Assembly (NCBI RefSeq): GCF_003095395.1
Contig: NZ_QEIJ01000010.1
Span: 16,405 to 80,404, forward strand
Direction of reading: 5' to 3'
DNA length: 64,000 bases
From: Microbacterium sp. Gd 4-13
Lineage (GTDB): Bacteria > Actinomycetota > Actinomycetes > Actinomycetales > Microbacteriaceae
Under the pieces are notes generated by a model. That model did no database searches. It worked only from the letters and a program-made list of their open reading frames with translations, and was not told the DNA's origin. Made by a program: the position numbers and the translations under genes. Below, piece after piece: positions 34,458 through 42,156 of this stretch (positions are counted from its first letter, which is position 1; each line of letters starts with the position of its first letter).

Positions 34458-35369
34458 TCAGCCGAGCGCGAGGAGACGGGCGGCGTTCTCGCCGAGGATC
34501 GCGTCGCACTCGGCGCGTGAGAAGCCCGGCAGGCTCTCGACGATCTCGGCGGTGACGCCCGGGGTGTACCAGGGGAAGTCCGAACCCATCACGACGCGGT
34601 CGACCCCGATCGAACGGACGAGCCCGGCGACGTCGTCGGCAGACGGTCCCGCGGTCGCACCGATCCAGATGACGATCTCCGACAGGTCGAACATCACCTG
34701 CGGGTGAGCCTCCGCGACCGCCACCGTGTCGCGCCACGAGCCGCCGCCGAGATGCGCGAGCACGAGCTTCAGTTCGGGGCGGGATGCGGCGAGCGCGGCG
34801 AAGACGCGCGGCTCCGAGAATCCGCGGCCGCGCGTGTCGGGTCCGCTGTGGAACACGATCGGCACGCCGGCGCCGATGCAGGCGTCGTAGACGCCGTCGA
34901 AGCCCGGATCATCGGGGTAGGCCCTGATGCCGATCGGGTGGAGCTTGAGGCCCCGCGCGCCCCAGTCGCCGAAGGCCTCGGCGAGGTGCTCCCGCGACTC
35001 GTCGGAGGTCATCACGGCCGGGTTCGCGCTGACGAACGGGATGAGCTTGTCGTGCGGGGCCGCCATCTCGCACACCCACCGGTTGTAGGCGACGAGGTCT
35101 TCGCGATATTGACCGTAGTGGGGCTGCGCAGGCCAGTGCGTGAGGCCGTCGGGCAGATCGGGGTAGCCCGGCACCTCGTAGCTGCCGAGAACGGTGGCGT
35201 AGTCGAACCCCGCGGCGTCGAGAGCGGCGAGGGCATCGTCGACCGATCCGCCGACGCCCGCGAGCGGGATGTCGGCCTTCTCGCCGTACTCGACGATCGG
35301 GAAGTTCTCGATCTCGTACAGCCCGCGCGCCGGGTCGGCGTAGATGTGCAGGTGGGTGTCGATCCTCAT
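34458..35369 (-). CDS. amidohydrolase-2 family hydrolase/decarboxylase
   Basis: A 303-residue TIM-barrel protein of the amidohydrolase-2 (ACMSD-like) family. The metal ligands are complete: HxH in RIDTHLHIY, His in IVFHSGPD, His in LVLAHLGGG and Asp in VMGSDFPWY. Members hydrolyse lactones or amides or decarboxylate acids without redox cofactors. The ATG at 35369 overlaps the RidA stop (ATGA). With RidA it forms a two-gene unit under paired operator B. A degenerate paralogue is encoded at 39112. Confidence 0.88.
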   Translation of the reverse strand: MRIDTHLHIYADPARGLYEIENFPIVEYGEKADIPLAGVGGSVDDALAALDAAGFDYATVLGSYEVPGYPDLPDGLTHWPAQPHYGQYREDLVAYNRWVCEMAAPHDKLIPFVSANPAVMTSDESREHLAEAFGDWGARGLKLHPIGIRAYPDDPGFDGVYDACIGAGVPIVFHSGPDTRGRGFSEPRVFAALAASRPELKLVLAHLGGGSWRDTVAVAEAHPQVMFDLSEIVIWIGATAGPSADDVAGLVRSIGVDRVVMGSDFPWYTPGVTAEIVESLPGFSRAECDAILGENAARLLALG

Positions 35370-35875
35370 CCGTCGATCTCCTTCGCGGGGGTGCGGGTCT
35401 CGACCTCGGCGATCATCTCGAAGACGTTGCCGCCCGAGAGGCTCGAGACGCCGATGCCGGCCGACGTGGATCGGCCGATCCGGTCGCCGAAGACCTCGAC
35501 GAACAGGTCGGCGGCGCCGTTGGTGACGAGGTTCACGTCGGTGAACTCGGGGGTGACGACGACGAAGGTGAGGGTGCGGATGAATCCCGTCACCTCGTCG
35601 AGCGAGCCGACGGCGAAACGGATGAGGCCCAGCACGTTGATCGCGGCGTATCGCGCTGCCGCGTAGCCCTCCTCCAGCGTGACGTTGTCGCCGACACGCC
35701 CCGGATGCACCTTGGTGCCTTGTCGATCCTCGGGCGTGATGCCGCTGATCGTCAGGCACCGGCCGAGGTGGTGGAACGCCTTCATCGTGGCGTACCGCTC
35801 CCCGTAGGGAGGGTTGGCGTAGTCGGGGATGACCAACCCCAACTCTTCGACCCGCCGTTCCGCGCTCCACACCAT
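35366..35875 (-). CDS. RidA-family protein, long type (RidA-1)
   Basis: A 169-residue protein of the YjgF/YER057c/UK114 family, longer than classic RidA (about 130 residues). An arginine in IGRSTSAGIGVSS stands near the position of the catalytic Arg of RidA. RidA hydrolyses reactive enamine/imine intermediates; long members are often linked to amine or pyrimidine catabolism. It is divergent from a close paralogue at 35945 across operator B. It starts an operon with the amidohydrolase downstream. Confidence 0.88.
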   Translation of the reverse strand: MVWSAERRVEELGLVIPDYANPPYGERYATMKAFHHLGRCLTISGITPEDRQGTKVHPGRVGDNVTLEEGYAAARYAAINVLGLIRFAVGSLDEVTGFIRTLTFVVVTPEFTDVNLVTNGAADLFVEVFGDRIGRSTSAGIGVSSLSGGNVFEMIAEVETRTPAKEIDG

Positions 35876-35899
35876 GGCTTCTCCTTCGGCCTCTAGAAT

Positions 35900-35926
35900 G
35901 GATCCATTCTAAGCAGTTTCGGATAC
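35900..35926. promoter_or_regulatory. paired GGATCC operator, site B
   Basis: The left box is the 16-bp perfect palindrome AGAATGGATCCATTCT (GGATCC at 35900-35905). The right box is degenerate, TTTCGGATACAGAA, with GGATAC at 35921-35926, again 21 bp away. It lies between the two divergent RidA genes. Confidence 0.8.
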
Positions 35927-35944
35927 AGAAAGAAGAGGATCGGG

Positions 35945-36442
35945 ATGACGACACCAGAGCAGAGGGTTCGGGAACTGGGCCTCGAGATCCCCGATTACGC
36001 CGATCCGCCCTACGGACGCCGCTACGGCCGCATGAAGCCGTTCCATCGCATCGGCGACCTGCTCGAACTGAGCGGACTCACACCCGAGAACCGCGTCGGC
36101 GACCGGCTCAACCCCGGAGTCGTGGGCGTCGACGTCACGATCGAAGAGGGCTACGCCGCCGCGCGCCTGACCGCGGTGCACACCCTCGGCATCATCCGCT
36201 ACGCGCTCGGCTCGCTCGACAACGTCAAGAGCCTCTCGCGCGGACTCTGCTTCGTCGTGTGCCCTCCCGGCTTCGAAGACCTCCACCTGGTCTCCAACGG
36301 AGCGACCGACCTGTTCCTCGAGGTCTTCGGGGAGGAGGCCGGGAGCATCGGACGCGCGTCGATCGGTGCCACCACGCTGTCGCGCAACAACTGCTTCGAG
36401 CTGTGGCTGAGCCTGGAGTGCCACCCGGAGCCCGCCCCGTGA
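35945..36442 (+). CDS. RidA-family protein, long type (RidA-2)
   Basis: A 165-residue paralogue of the divergent RidA-1, sharing the start VRELGLEIPDYADPPYG and the block VTIEEGYAAARL. The arginine near the active site is kept (GRASIGATTLS). Two such proteins facing each other could form mixed trimers or handle two imine intermediates. Its stop overlaps the MFS start (GTGA), so the transporter is translated from the same message. Confidence 0.88.
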   Translation: MTTPEQRVRELGLEIPDYADPPYGRRYGRMKPFHRIGDLLELSGLTPENRVGDRLNPGVVGVDVTIEEGYAAARLTAVHTLGIIRYALGSLDNVKSLSRGLCFVVCPPGFEDLHLVSNGATDLFLEVFGEEAGSIGRASIGATTLSRNNCFELWLSLECHPEPAP

Positions 36443-37695
36443 CCGAAGCGGCGGAAGCCGCACCGCGTGACATGGTCCGCACCCTGCCGTTCTGGCTGAT
36501 CTTCGTCGCCTCGACCCTGGGCGGCATCACCAACTCGGCGAGCACGCCGATCATCCCGGTCTACGTGCAAGACACACTCGGCGGCGACAGTTCGCTCGCC
36601 GGCGCGATCGTCGCCCTCGCCGCGCTCGCCTCCGTCATCGCGATGCCCATCGCGGGTGCGCTCGCAGATCGGCGCGGCTACCGCCTGATCACGGTGGTCG
36701 GGGGCGGGATCGCGGTGGTCGGGATGCTGCTGCTCGCCGCCCTTCCGTCGCTCGCGGGCGCCGGCGTGAGTCGCGTGCTGTTCGGACTCGGCAACGCCGC
36801 TGCGATGACCGTCATCATGGCGTGGCTCATCGCCCTCACCCCCGCCAACCAGCGCGGCCGGGCGCTGAGCTACTTCGGGCTCAGCGTCTGGTTAGGGGTC
36901 GCCCTCGGTCCGCAGCTCGGCACCGCCGTCGAGCAGATCGGCGGGGCACCGGTCGTCTTCCTCGTCTGCGCGGGGCTCGAGCTCGCCACGGTCGCCACGG
37001 TCATCGCCCTCCCCCGGCCCCGAGCCGCCGCCATCGGCACCGCGACCGGCCCCATCACCCTGCCGCGCGGCGCGGTCGCCGGGGTCTGGCACGCCTTCCG
37101 GGCGGTGTGGGCCCCCGGCGTCGCCGCCGCCGCGGCGTGGTGCGGCGAGGGCATCATGATCGCGTTCCTCATCGTGCACCTGGCGGGGGCGGGCGTTCCC
37201 GCGGGCGGCTTCATGGGCGGCGCGTCGGTCTACACGGTCTTCGCGGTGAGCGTCATCGGTGCGCGGCTGGCCCTGGCCTCGCTCCCCGACCGCATCGGGC
37301 CGCTGCGTGCCACCGCGATCGCCCTGTCCAGCCTCGCCGTCGGCTTGACCGTCATCGCGTTCGCGCAGGACTTCTGGCTGGCGAGCCTCGGCGCCGCGTT
37401 CATCGGCATCGGCTTCGCGCCCCTCTACCCCTCGCTCACGATGCTCGCCACGCGAGGGCTCACCTCGCGCAACCGCGCGCTCGGGCTCGGACTCTTCTCC
37501 AGCTTCACCAGCATCGGCTACGGCGGCGGTGCGCTGCTGGGCGGGTTCGTCATCTCGATCGCGTCGTCCACGCTCGCCTTCCTCATCGTCGCGGGCCTGC
37601 AGTTCGTCGCCCTCGCCGTGCTCACCGCGTTCACCCGCGACGAGTCGCCCCGGTCGCCCGACCGCCTGGCGGAGCCCCGCGACCCCGCCGCCTGA
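36439..37695 (+). CDS. MFS transporter
   Basis: A 418-residue major facilitator superfamily protein with 12 predicted membrane spans. The motif-A-like loop ADRRGYRLI follows span 2, and ASLPDRIGPLR is its counterpart in the second half. It begins with the GTG at 36439 inside the RidA-2 stop. In this regulon it may import the substrate or export an intermediate; direction cannot be told. Confidence 0.87.
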   Translation: MTEAAEAAPRDMVRTLPFWLIFVASTLGGITNSASTPIIPVYVQDTLGGDSSLAGAIVALAALASVIAMPIAGALADRRGYRLITVVGGGIAVVGMLLLAALPSLAGAGVSRVLFGLGNAAAMTVIMAWLIALTPANQRGRALSYFGLSVWLGVALGPQLGTAVEQIGGAPVVFLVCAGLELATVATVIALPRPRAAAIGTATGPITLPRGAVAGVWHAFRAVWAPGVAAAAAWCGEGIMIAFLIVHLAGAGVPAGGFMGGASVYTVFAVSVIGARLALASLPDRIGPLRATAIALSSLAVGLTVIAFAQDFWLASLGAAFIGIGFAPLYPSLTMLATRGLTSRNRALGLGLFSSFTSIGYGGGALLGGFVISIASSTLAFLIVAGLQFVALAVLTAFTRDESPRSPDRLAEPRDPAA

Positions 37696-37716
37696 CCCCG
37701 CCGCCCGAACCGGAGC

Positions 37717-37796
37717 GCGAGCGCACGCTTTCGGCCCGAGCGCACGCCGCGAGCACGTCCCGAAGGCGTGCGCTCGGGCGCATGCCGTGCGCTCGC
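37717..37796. terminator. tandem-arm palindrome at convergent junction, type B variant
   Basis: Left arms GCGAGCGCACGC-TTTCGG (37717-37734) and CCCGAGCGCACGC (from 37735) can pair with right arms CCGAAGGCGTGCGCTCGGG (37760-37778) or a second copy ending at 37796. It has the architecture of 21553-21611 with different stem bases. It lies between the convergent MFS and MarR stops. Confidence 0.65.
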
Positions 37797-37805
37797 GGTG
37801 CCGGC

Positions 37806-38246
37806 TCAGCGAAGCGACGCGATGCAGTGCTGCAGCAGGCGCGTGAGGGCGGCGGCATCGGCGGCGGGAAGGCCTCCCAGCATCCGGTCCTCGACCTGCT
37901 TCACCGCGGCGCTGGCCTGGGCGAGCTGGGCGCGCCCCGCATCGGTCAGGCGCGTGGGAAGCACCCGGCCGGCCTCGGGCTGGTCGGCGCGCGTGACGAG
38001 CCCGTCGCGCTGGAGCGTCTGGAGCAGCACGTTCATCGATTGCCGCGTGACGAACGTCGCCCGCGCGAGGTCGGAGTTCGACGCCCCCGGCCGCTGAGCG
38101 AGCACCTCGAGGCAGGAGTAGTGGGTGACCGTCATGCCCAACGGCCGCAGCACGTCTTCCATCGCCGAGCGGAGGGCGGTCGCCGCCACCTTCAGCAGAT
38201 ACCCCGGCGACGTGGCGAGGTCGATCGTCGGTTTCGCTTGACCCAT
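37806..38246 (-). CDS. MarR-family transcriptional regulator
   Basis: A 146-residue MarR-family repressor. The HTH lies in SNSDLARATFVTRQSMNVLL and the wing region in PEAGRVLPTRLTDAG. It is divergent from a VOC protein gene, with two perfect palindromes in the 60-bp gap, so it controls itself and the VOC gene. This pair interrupts the GGATCC regulon and has no GGATCC box, so it looks like an independent cassette. The start ATG at 38246 lies inside the first palindrome. Confidence 0.9.
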   Translation of the reverse strand: MGQAKPTIDLATSPGYLLKVAATALRSAMEDVLRPLGMTVTHYSCLEVLAQRPGASNSDLARATFVTRQSMNVLLQTLQRDGLVTRADQPEAGRVLPTRLTDAGRAQLAQASAAVKQVEDRMLGGLPAADAAALTRLLQHCIASLR

Positions 38247-38290
38247 GTCAGTATTCTGACATACGCTGGGCAATGTCAGACAACTGACAT
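38245..38290. promoter_or_regulatory. two MarR operators
   Basis: ATGTCAG-tatt-CTGACAT (38245-38262) and ATGTCAG-acaa-CTGACAT (38273-38290) are identical in their 7-bp arms and 28 bp apart. The first covers the MarR start codon; the second lies 16 bp before the VOC start. They are the natural operators of this MarR. Confidence 0.8.
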
Positions 38291-38306
38291 CGAAAGGACA
38301 CCGATC

Positions 38307-38669
38307 ATGACCGTTTCCGGCCCCGGCTTCATCTCCCTGCAGGTGCGCGACGTGCCCCGCTCGGCCGCGTTCTACGAGCGCTACCTCGGCTTCGCCCGAC
38401 AGGCCGGCCCGCCGACCGCGGTCGTGTTCGACACGACGCCGGCCGCGTTCGCCGTGCGCCCGCCGCTTCCCGGCGTCGACCTCGATGCCGGCCCGCTCGG
38501 ACGCGGTGTCGGCGTGTGGATGCACGCCGCCGAGGCGAAAGCAGTGCACGACGCCCTGGTGGCCGACGGCGTGGCGATCGCCGTCGAGCCCGTCGACGGT
38601 CCGTTCGGCTGGACCTTCACCTTCGTCGACCCCGACGGCTACCTCATCACCCTCCACGACCGCGCCTGA
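38307..38669 (+). CDS. VOC-family (glyoxalase-like) protein
   Basis: A 120-residue vicinal-oxygen-chelate protein with the paired beta-alpha-beta modules (FISLQVRDVPRSAAFYERYLG by position; WTFTFVDPDGYLITLHD). Members are dioxygenases, isomerases, glyoxalases or antibiotic-binding resistance proteins; which one cannot be told. The MarR control suggests induction by a toxic small molecule. Its ribosome site GAAAGGA is close behind the second operator. Confidence 0.86.
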   Translation: MTVSGPGFISLQVRDVPRSAAFYERYLGFARQAGPPTAVVFDTTPAAFAVRPPLPGVDLDAGPLGRGVGVWMHAAEAKAVHDALVADGVAIAVEPVDGPFGWTFTFVDPDGYLITLHDRA

Positions 38670-38683
38670 GGGCGATCGCCGGC

Positions 38684-39115
38684 CTACCAGAGGCGGCGGC
38701 GCTTGGCGGGCAGCAGCGCGGCGAAGGTCGTCGGCACGATCTCGGCGCCATCGGTGACCCAGACCCGCGCGTCGGGCCAGTAGTCCGAGAGCATCTCGGC
38801 ACACACCCCGCACGGCTCGATCACGTGCTCCGTGCCCGCCGGGCGCCGCAGCACGCTCACGGCTGCCGTGACCGACGAGCCGTGGGCGATCGCGTTCCCG
38901 GCCGCCACCCCCTCGGCGCAGACGGCGCTGCGGCGGGCCGAGCCGTCGACGTGCACGCCGGTCACGATAGACCCGTCATCCATCCGCAGCGCGGCCACCA
39001 CCTCGTGCCGCCCCTCCCGGTAGACCGCGTGCAGGAGGTGGGCGGCGGCCGCCAGCAGCTCGGCGTCACCGTCGCCCATACCCGCGGGACGCGCGAGCAC
39101 AGGCCGGTCGCTCAC
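38684..39115 (-). CDS. cytidine-deaminase-family protein
   Basis: A 143-residue zinc deaminase of the cytidine deaminase/blasticidin-S deaminase fold. The zinc motif is complete: Cys and Glu in SAVCAEGVAAG and the PCGVC pair in EPCGVCAEML. The first ligand is Cys as in tetrameric cytidine deaminases. Encoded after a degenerate amidohydrolase and under operator C, it may deaminate a cyclic amidine or pyrimidine-like intermediate instead of cytidine. It starts with GTG at 39115, overlapping the upstream stop (GTGA). Confidence 0.85.
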   Translation of the reverse strand: MSDRPVLARPAGMGDGDAELLAAAAHLLHAVYREGRHEVVAALRMDDGSIVTGVHVDGSARRSAVCAEGVAAGNAIAHGSSVTAAVSVLRRPAGTEHVIEPCGVCAEMLSDYWPDARVWVTDGAEIVPTTFAALLPAKRRRLW

Positions 39116-39879
39116 TCGACGTCCAGGCGCAGCAGCCGCGCGTAGTTGCCACCCTCGACGAGCGCGCGGTCGGCAGCATCCGGGATCGCCTTCGCGATCT
39201 TCATGCGCTCGAGGTCGAAGTCCGACCCCGGCCATTCCGAGCCCATGAGGATCTTCTCGGCACCGACCCGGGCGTAGGCGCGCTTGACGTCGGCCATGAG
39301 GGTCGCGGACGTCTCGAGGTAGACGTTCTCGCGCCGCTCGGCGACGATGATCGCCTCGGGTACGTTCCAGACCGCACCCATGTGGGCGATGATCGTCGGC
39401 ACGTCGGGGTGATCCTTCACGATCTCCTCGATGGAGAACGGAGCGCAGAACGCGTCGTCGAGCGCGTTGATGATCACCGCCATGCCGTGACGCGCGCACT
39501 CGCGGAAGACCGGGTCGAGCAGGCCGTGATCGGCGACGTGGTAGCCGTGCATGCTCGGGTGGAGCTTCAGACCCCGGATGCCCGCTTCGGCCATCCGACG
39601 GATCTCGTCGAGCGCGTCGTCGTCTTGCGGGCGCACCTGCCCGAATCCGATGAGACGGTCGGGGTGGCTGTCTTGCAGCCCGATGATGAAGTCGTTCTCG
39701 ATGCGCTGGGCGAGCGAGCACACCATCGCCATGTCGACCCCGGCGGCATCCATGCGGGTGAGGATGCGGTTCGGGTCGAACGGCGTGTAGGCCGGAGGCT
39801 CCTCTCCGGGCCTCGCCCCCGTCAGGTAGTCGGAGCGACCGCGCACGTCCTGCGTCGTGTTGTAGGCATCGATGATCAT
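39112..39879 (-). CDS. amidohydrolase-2 paralogue with lost metal ligands
   Basis: A 255-residue amidohydrolase-2-fold protein. The first-strand HxH is replaced (IIDAYNTTQ), the strand-5 His is Asn (VIINALDD) and the final Asp is Glu (LMGSEWPGSD); only the strand-6 His remains (IIAHMGAVW). It is shorter than the intact paralogue at 34458. The rest is well conserved with no frameshift, so it is probably a selected non-metal or structural protein. The ATG at 39879 has GGAG upstream. It is transcribed with the deaminase gene from operator C. Confidence 0.82.
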   Translation of the reverse strand: MIIDAYNTTQDVRGRSDYLTGARPGEEPPAYTPFDPNRILTRMDAAGVDMAMVCSLAQRIENDFIIGLQDSHPDRLIGFGQVRPQDDDALDEIRRMAEAGIRGLKLHPSMHGYHVADHGLLDPVFRECARHGMAVIINALDDAFCAPFSIEEIVKDHPDVPTIIAHMGAVWNVPEAIIVAERRENVYLETSATLMADVKRAYARVGAEKILMGSEWPGSDFDLERMKIAKAIPDAADRALVEGGNYARLLRLDVE

Positions 39880-39908
39880 CCGGGGGCTCCTTCGAGATGC
39901 GTCGGTTA

Positions 39909-39935
39909 GGATCCATTCTAAGACATATCGGATAC
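39909..39935. promoter_or_regulatory. paired GGATCC operator, site C
   Basis: The left box is GTTAGGATCCATTCT (39909-39914 core) and the right is TATCGGATACATTC (39930-39935 core), 21 bp apart. It resembles site B closely, including the GGATAC right box and the TCTAAG after the left box. It lies between the divergent amidohydrolase-deaminase unit and PTE-2. Confidence 0.8.
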
Positions 39936-39958
39936 ATTCACGGATCGGGAGTCGCCTC

Positions 39959-40966
39959 ATGATCGAGACCGTCCTGGGGCGCGTTCCCGCGGAGTCGCTC
40001 GGGCGGGTCTCGACGAACGAGCACGTCCTCACCGATTCGCGCCACCTCCTGCGCCCCACCCGCGAGGGCGAGACCCTCGACGGACCGATCCGACCCGAGA
40101 TCCTCGGCGATCTCCGTTGGAGCTATATGTCGCTCGCCGACAACCTCACCCTCGACGACCCGACCACGGCGGTCGACGAGCTGACGTGGGCCAGAGACGC
40201 CGGCCTCGACACGATCGTGGAGGCGACGTCGTGGGGCATGGGGCCGCGGCACGCGGAGCTCCCCGGCATCGCACGCCGCAGCGGCATCCGGATCGTCGCG
40301 GCCTACGGCGGATACATCGACAAGACGCTCCCCGAGTGGTGGCGCGACCTGGGCGAGGCCGAGGTCGAGGCGGCGTATGCGACCGCCCTCACCGAGGCGA
40401 TCCCCGGAACCGGCTTCCGCGCGGGGCTCCTGGGCCTCCTGGGAACGAGCGCCGAGATCACCACGGCCGAGCGGCGCGGACTCCGGGCCGCTGCGCGCGC
40501 GGCCGCGGCGGCGGATGCTGCGGTCAGCATCCGCTTGGACGGCGCCGCGCGGCGGGCGCCCGAGGTCGTCGACATCCTCACCGGTCAGGGACTCGCTGCC
40601 CGCCGCATCCTGTTCTGCAACATGGACAAGGTGCTCGACGCGGCGTACGTCGGCGACGTCGCCGATTCGGGAGCGGTGGTGGAGTTCGCCTTCGGCAGCG
40701 AGCACCACTTCGCCGACGGGGCGAGGGACGCCACCGACACCGAGCGGCTCGCCTTCCTGGCGCGGCTCCTCGACGAGCACCCCGACGCGGCCGTCACCCT
40801 GTCGTGCTCGGTGTGGACGAAGGGGCAGCTCTCACGCCACGGCGGGATGGGCTACGCGCACGTCGTGCGTCGCATCGTTCCGGCGCTACGTCGAGCGGGC
40901 GTCTCGGACGCGCGCCTCGACGACATGCTCGTGCACGCGCCGGCCCGACTGCTCGACCGCGCCTAG
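39959..40966 (+). CDS. phosphotriesterase-fold protein lacking metal ligands (PTE-2)
   Basis: A 335-residue paralogue of PTE-1. Here even the first HxH is altered to Asn-Glu-His (STNEHVLTD). The bridging position is Leu (LLGLLGT), the strand-5 His is Arg (SIRLDG), the strand-6 His is Asn (LFCNMDK) and the last Asp is Ser (LSCSVWTK). Most of these changes are the same as in PTE-1, which argues for a shared new function, perhaps binding of a ligand or partnership with the intact PTE proteins. GGGAG precedes the ATG at 39959. Confidence 0.83.
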   Translation: MIETVLGRVPAESLGRVSTNEHVLTDSRHLLRPTREGETLDGPIRPEILGDLRWSYMSLADNLTLDDPTTAVDELTWARDAGLDTIVEATSWGMGPRHAELPGIARRSGIRIVAAYGGYIDKTLPEWWRDLGEAEVEAAYATALTEAIPGTGFRAGLLGLLGTSAEITTAERRGLRAAARAAAAADAAVSIRLDGAARRAPEVVDILTGQGLAARRILFCNMDKVLDAAYVGDVADSGAVVEFAFGSEHHFADGARDATDTERLAFLARLLDEHPDAAVTLSCSVWTKGQLSRHGGMGYAHVVRRIVPALRRAGVSDARLDDMLVHAPARLLDRA

Positions 40967-40990
40967 CTCGACCGCGCCGCCCCCACCCGC

Positions 40991-41050
40991 CCCGCACGCG
41001 GGCTTCCGGCCCGCACGCGGGCATCCACGCCGCCGAAGCCCGCGCCCCGG
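40991..41050. terminator. tandem-arm palindrome at convergent junction, type B
   Basis: Two tandem left arms (CCGCACGCGGGCTTCCGG ending 41009; then CCGCACGCGGGCATCC from 41011) share one right arm (CCGAAGCCCGCGCCCCGG, 41033-41050). It is homologous to 21553-21611, including the following CCGATNNCCCGCATC flank. It lies between the convergent stops of PTE-2 and the ABC ATPase. Confidence 0.65.
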
Positions 41051-41097
41051 CCGATCCCCCGCATCTCGGCCACCCCGCACGGCCGCGAGCCCGCGCC

Positions 41098-42156
41098 TCA
41101 GGCCGGGACGGGGATGGCGGCCGTGGCGACCGCCTCGATCACGTGCACGCGATCGGAGTTGCGGCACGCCAGGCGCACGCGCTCCCCCACCCCGAGCGCC
41201 GAGACGTCCGACGACGGCGAGAGCGACGCGACGACCTTGCGGCCGTAGTCGGTGGCGATCTCGAGGCGGTACCGCGAGCCCTGGAAGCTCACCAGTCGCA
41301 CGACCCCCTCGATCGACCAGGCCGGCGTCGACTCGTGGGCGGCGACGATGCTCATGTCCTCCGGGCGCAGCACCGCCGTGCCGTCGACCAGGAGGCCCGT
41401 GGCGTCGTCGACGAGCGCGTCGTCGACGGTCGGCAGGAGGTTCGCCTCGCCCAGGAAGCTGGCGACGTAGGCGTTGACCGGGCGGCGGTAGAGCTCCTCG
41501 GGGCTCGAGACCTGCACGAGCTGCCCCTCGTGCATGATCGCCACGCGGTCCGACATCGTGAGCGCCTCGGTCTGGTCGTGCGTGACCGAGACCGTGGTGA
41601 TGCCCACCTTCCGCTGGATGCGCGTGATCTCGACCTGCATGTGCTCGCGCAGCTGCTTGTCGAGGGCGGCCATGGGCTCGTCGAGCAACAGGATCCCCGG
41701 GTTGGCCGCGAGGGCGCGGGCGAGCGCGACGCGCTGCCGCTGACCGCCCGAGAGCGACGACGGCTCGCGGTCGGCCATGCCCGGCAGCTGCACGAGGGCG
41801 AGCATCTCGTCGGCGACCGCGCGACGCTCCTTCGCCGGGCGCCGCGCGGCCAGCAGGGGGAACGCCACGTTCTCGCCGATCGTGAGGTGCGGGAAGAGGG
41901 CGTACGACTGGAACACCACGCCGACGTTGCGCTTCTGCGGCGAGCGCTTCTCGACGTTCGTGCCGTCGAAGGCGACGTGGCCGCTGTCGACCGACTGCAG
42001 GCCGGCGATGACGTTCAAGAGCGTCGATTTGCCGCTGCCGCTGGCGCCGAGGAGCGTGACGAACTCGCCGGGGGCCACGTCGAGCGAGACGCCCTTGAGC
42101 ACGTGGTTGGCACCGAGGGTGACGTGGACGTCGGAGATCGAGAGGGCGACGGTCAT
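41098..42156 (-). CDS. ABC transporter ATPase, PotA-like
   Basis: A 352-residue ATP-binding subunit of a polyamine/iron-type importer. Walker A is GASGSGKST, the signature is LSGGQRQR, Walker B is ILLLDEP, and the C-terminal TOBE domain starts at about residue 235 (LRPEDMSIV). It powers uptake with the two permeases upstream. The ATG at 42156 overlaps the permease stop (ATGA). It is the last gene of a three-gene operon headed by paired operator D and a GlnR-like box. Confidence 0.93.
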   Translation of the reverse strand: MTVALSISDVHVTLGANHVLKGVSLDVAPGEFVTLLGASGSGKSTLLNVIAGLQSVDSGHVAFDGTNVEKRSPQKRNVGVVFQSYALFPHLTIGENVAFPLLAARRPAKERRAVADEMLALVQLPGMADREPSSLSGGQRQRVALARALAANPGILLLDEPMAALDKQLREHMQVEITRIQRKVGITTVSVTHDQTEALTMSDRVAIMHEGQLVQVSSPEELYRRPVNAYVASFLGEANLLPTVDDALVDDATGLLVDGTAVLRPEDMSIVAAHESTPAWSIEGVVRLVSFQGSRYRLEIATDYGRKVVASLSPSSDVSALGVGERVRLACRNSDRVHVIEAVATAAIPVPA

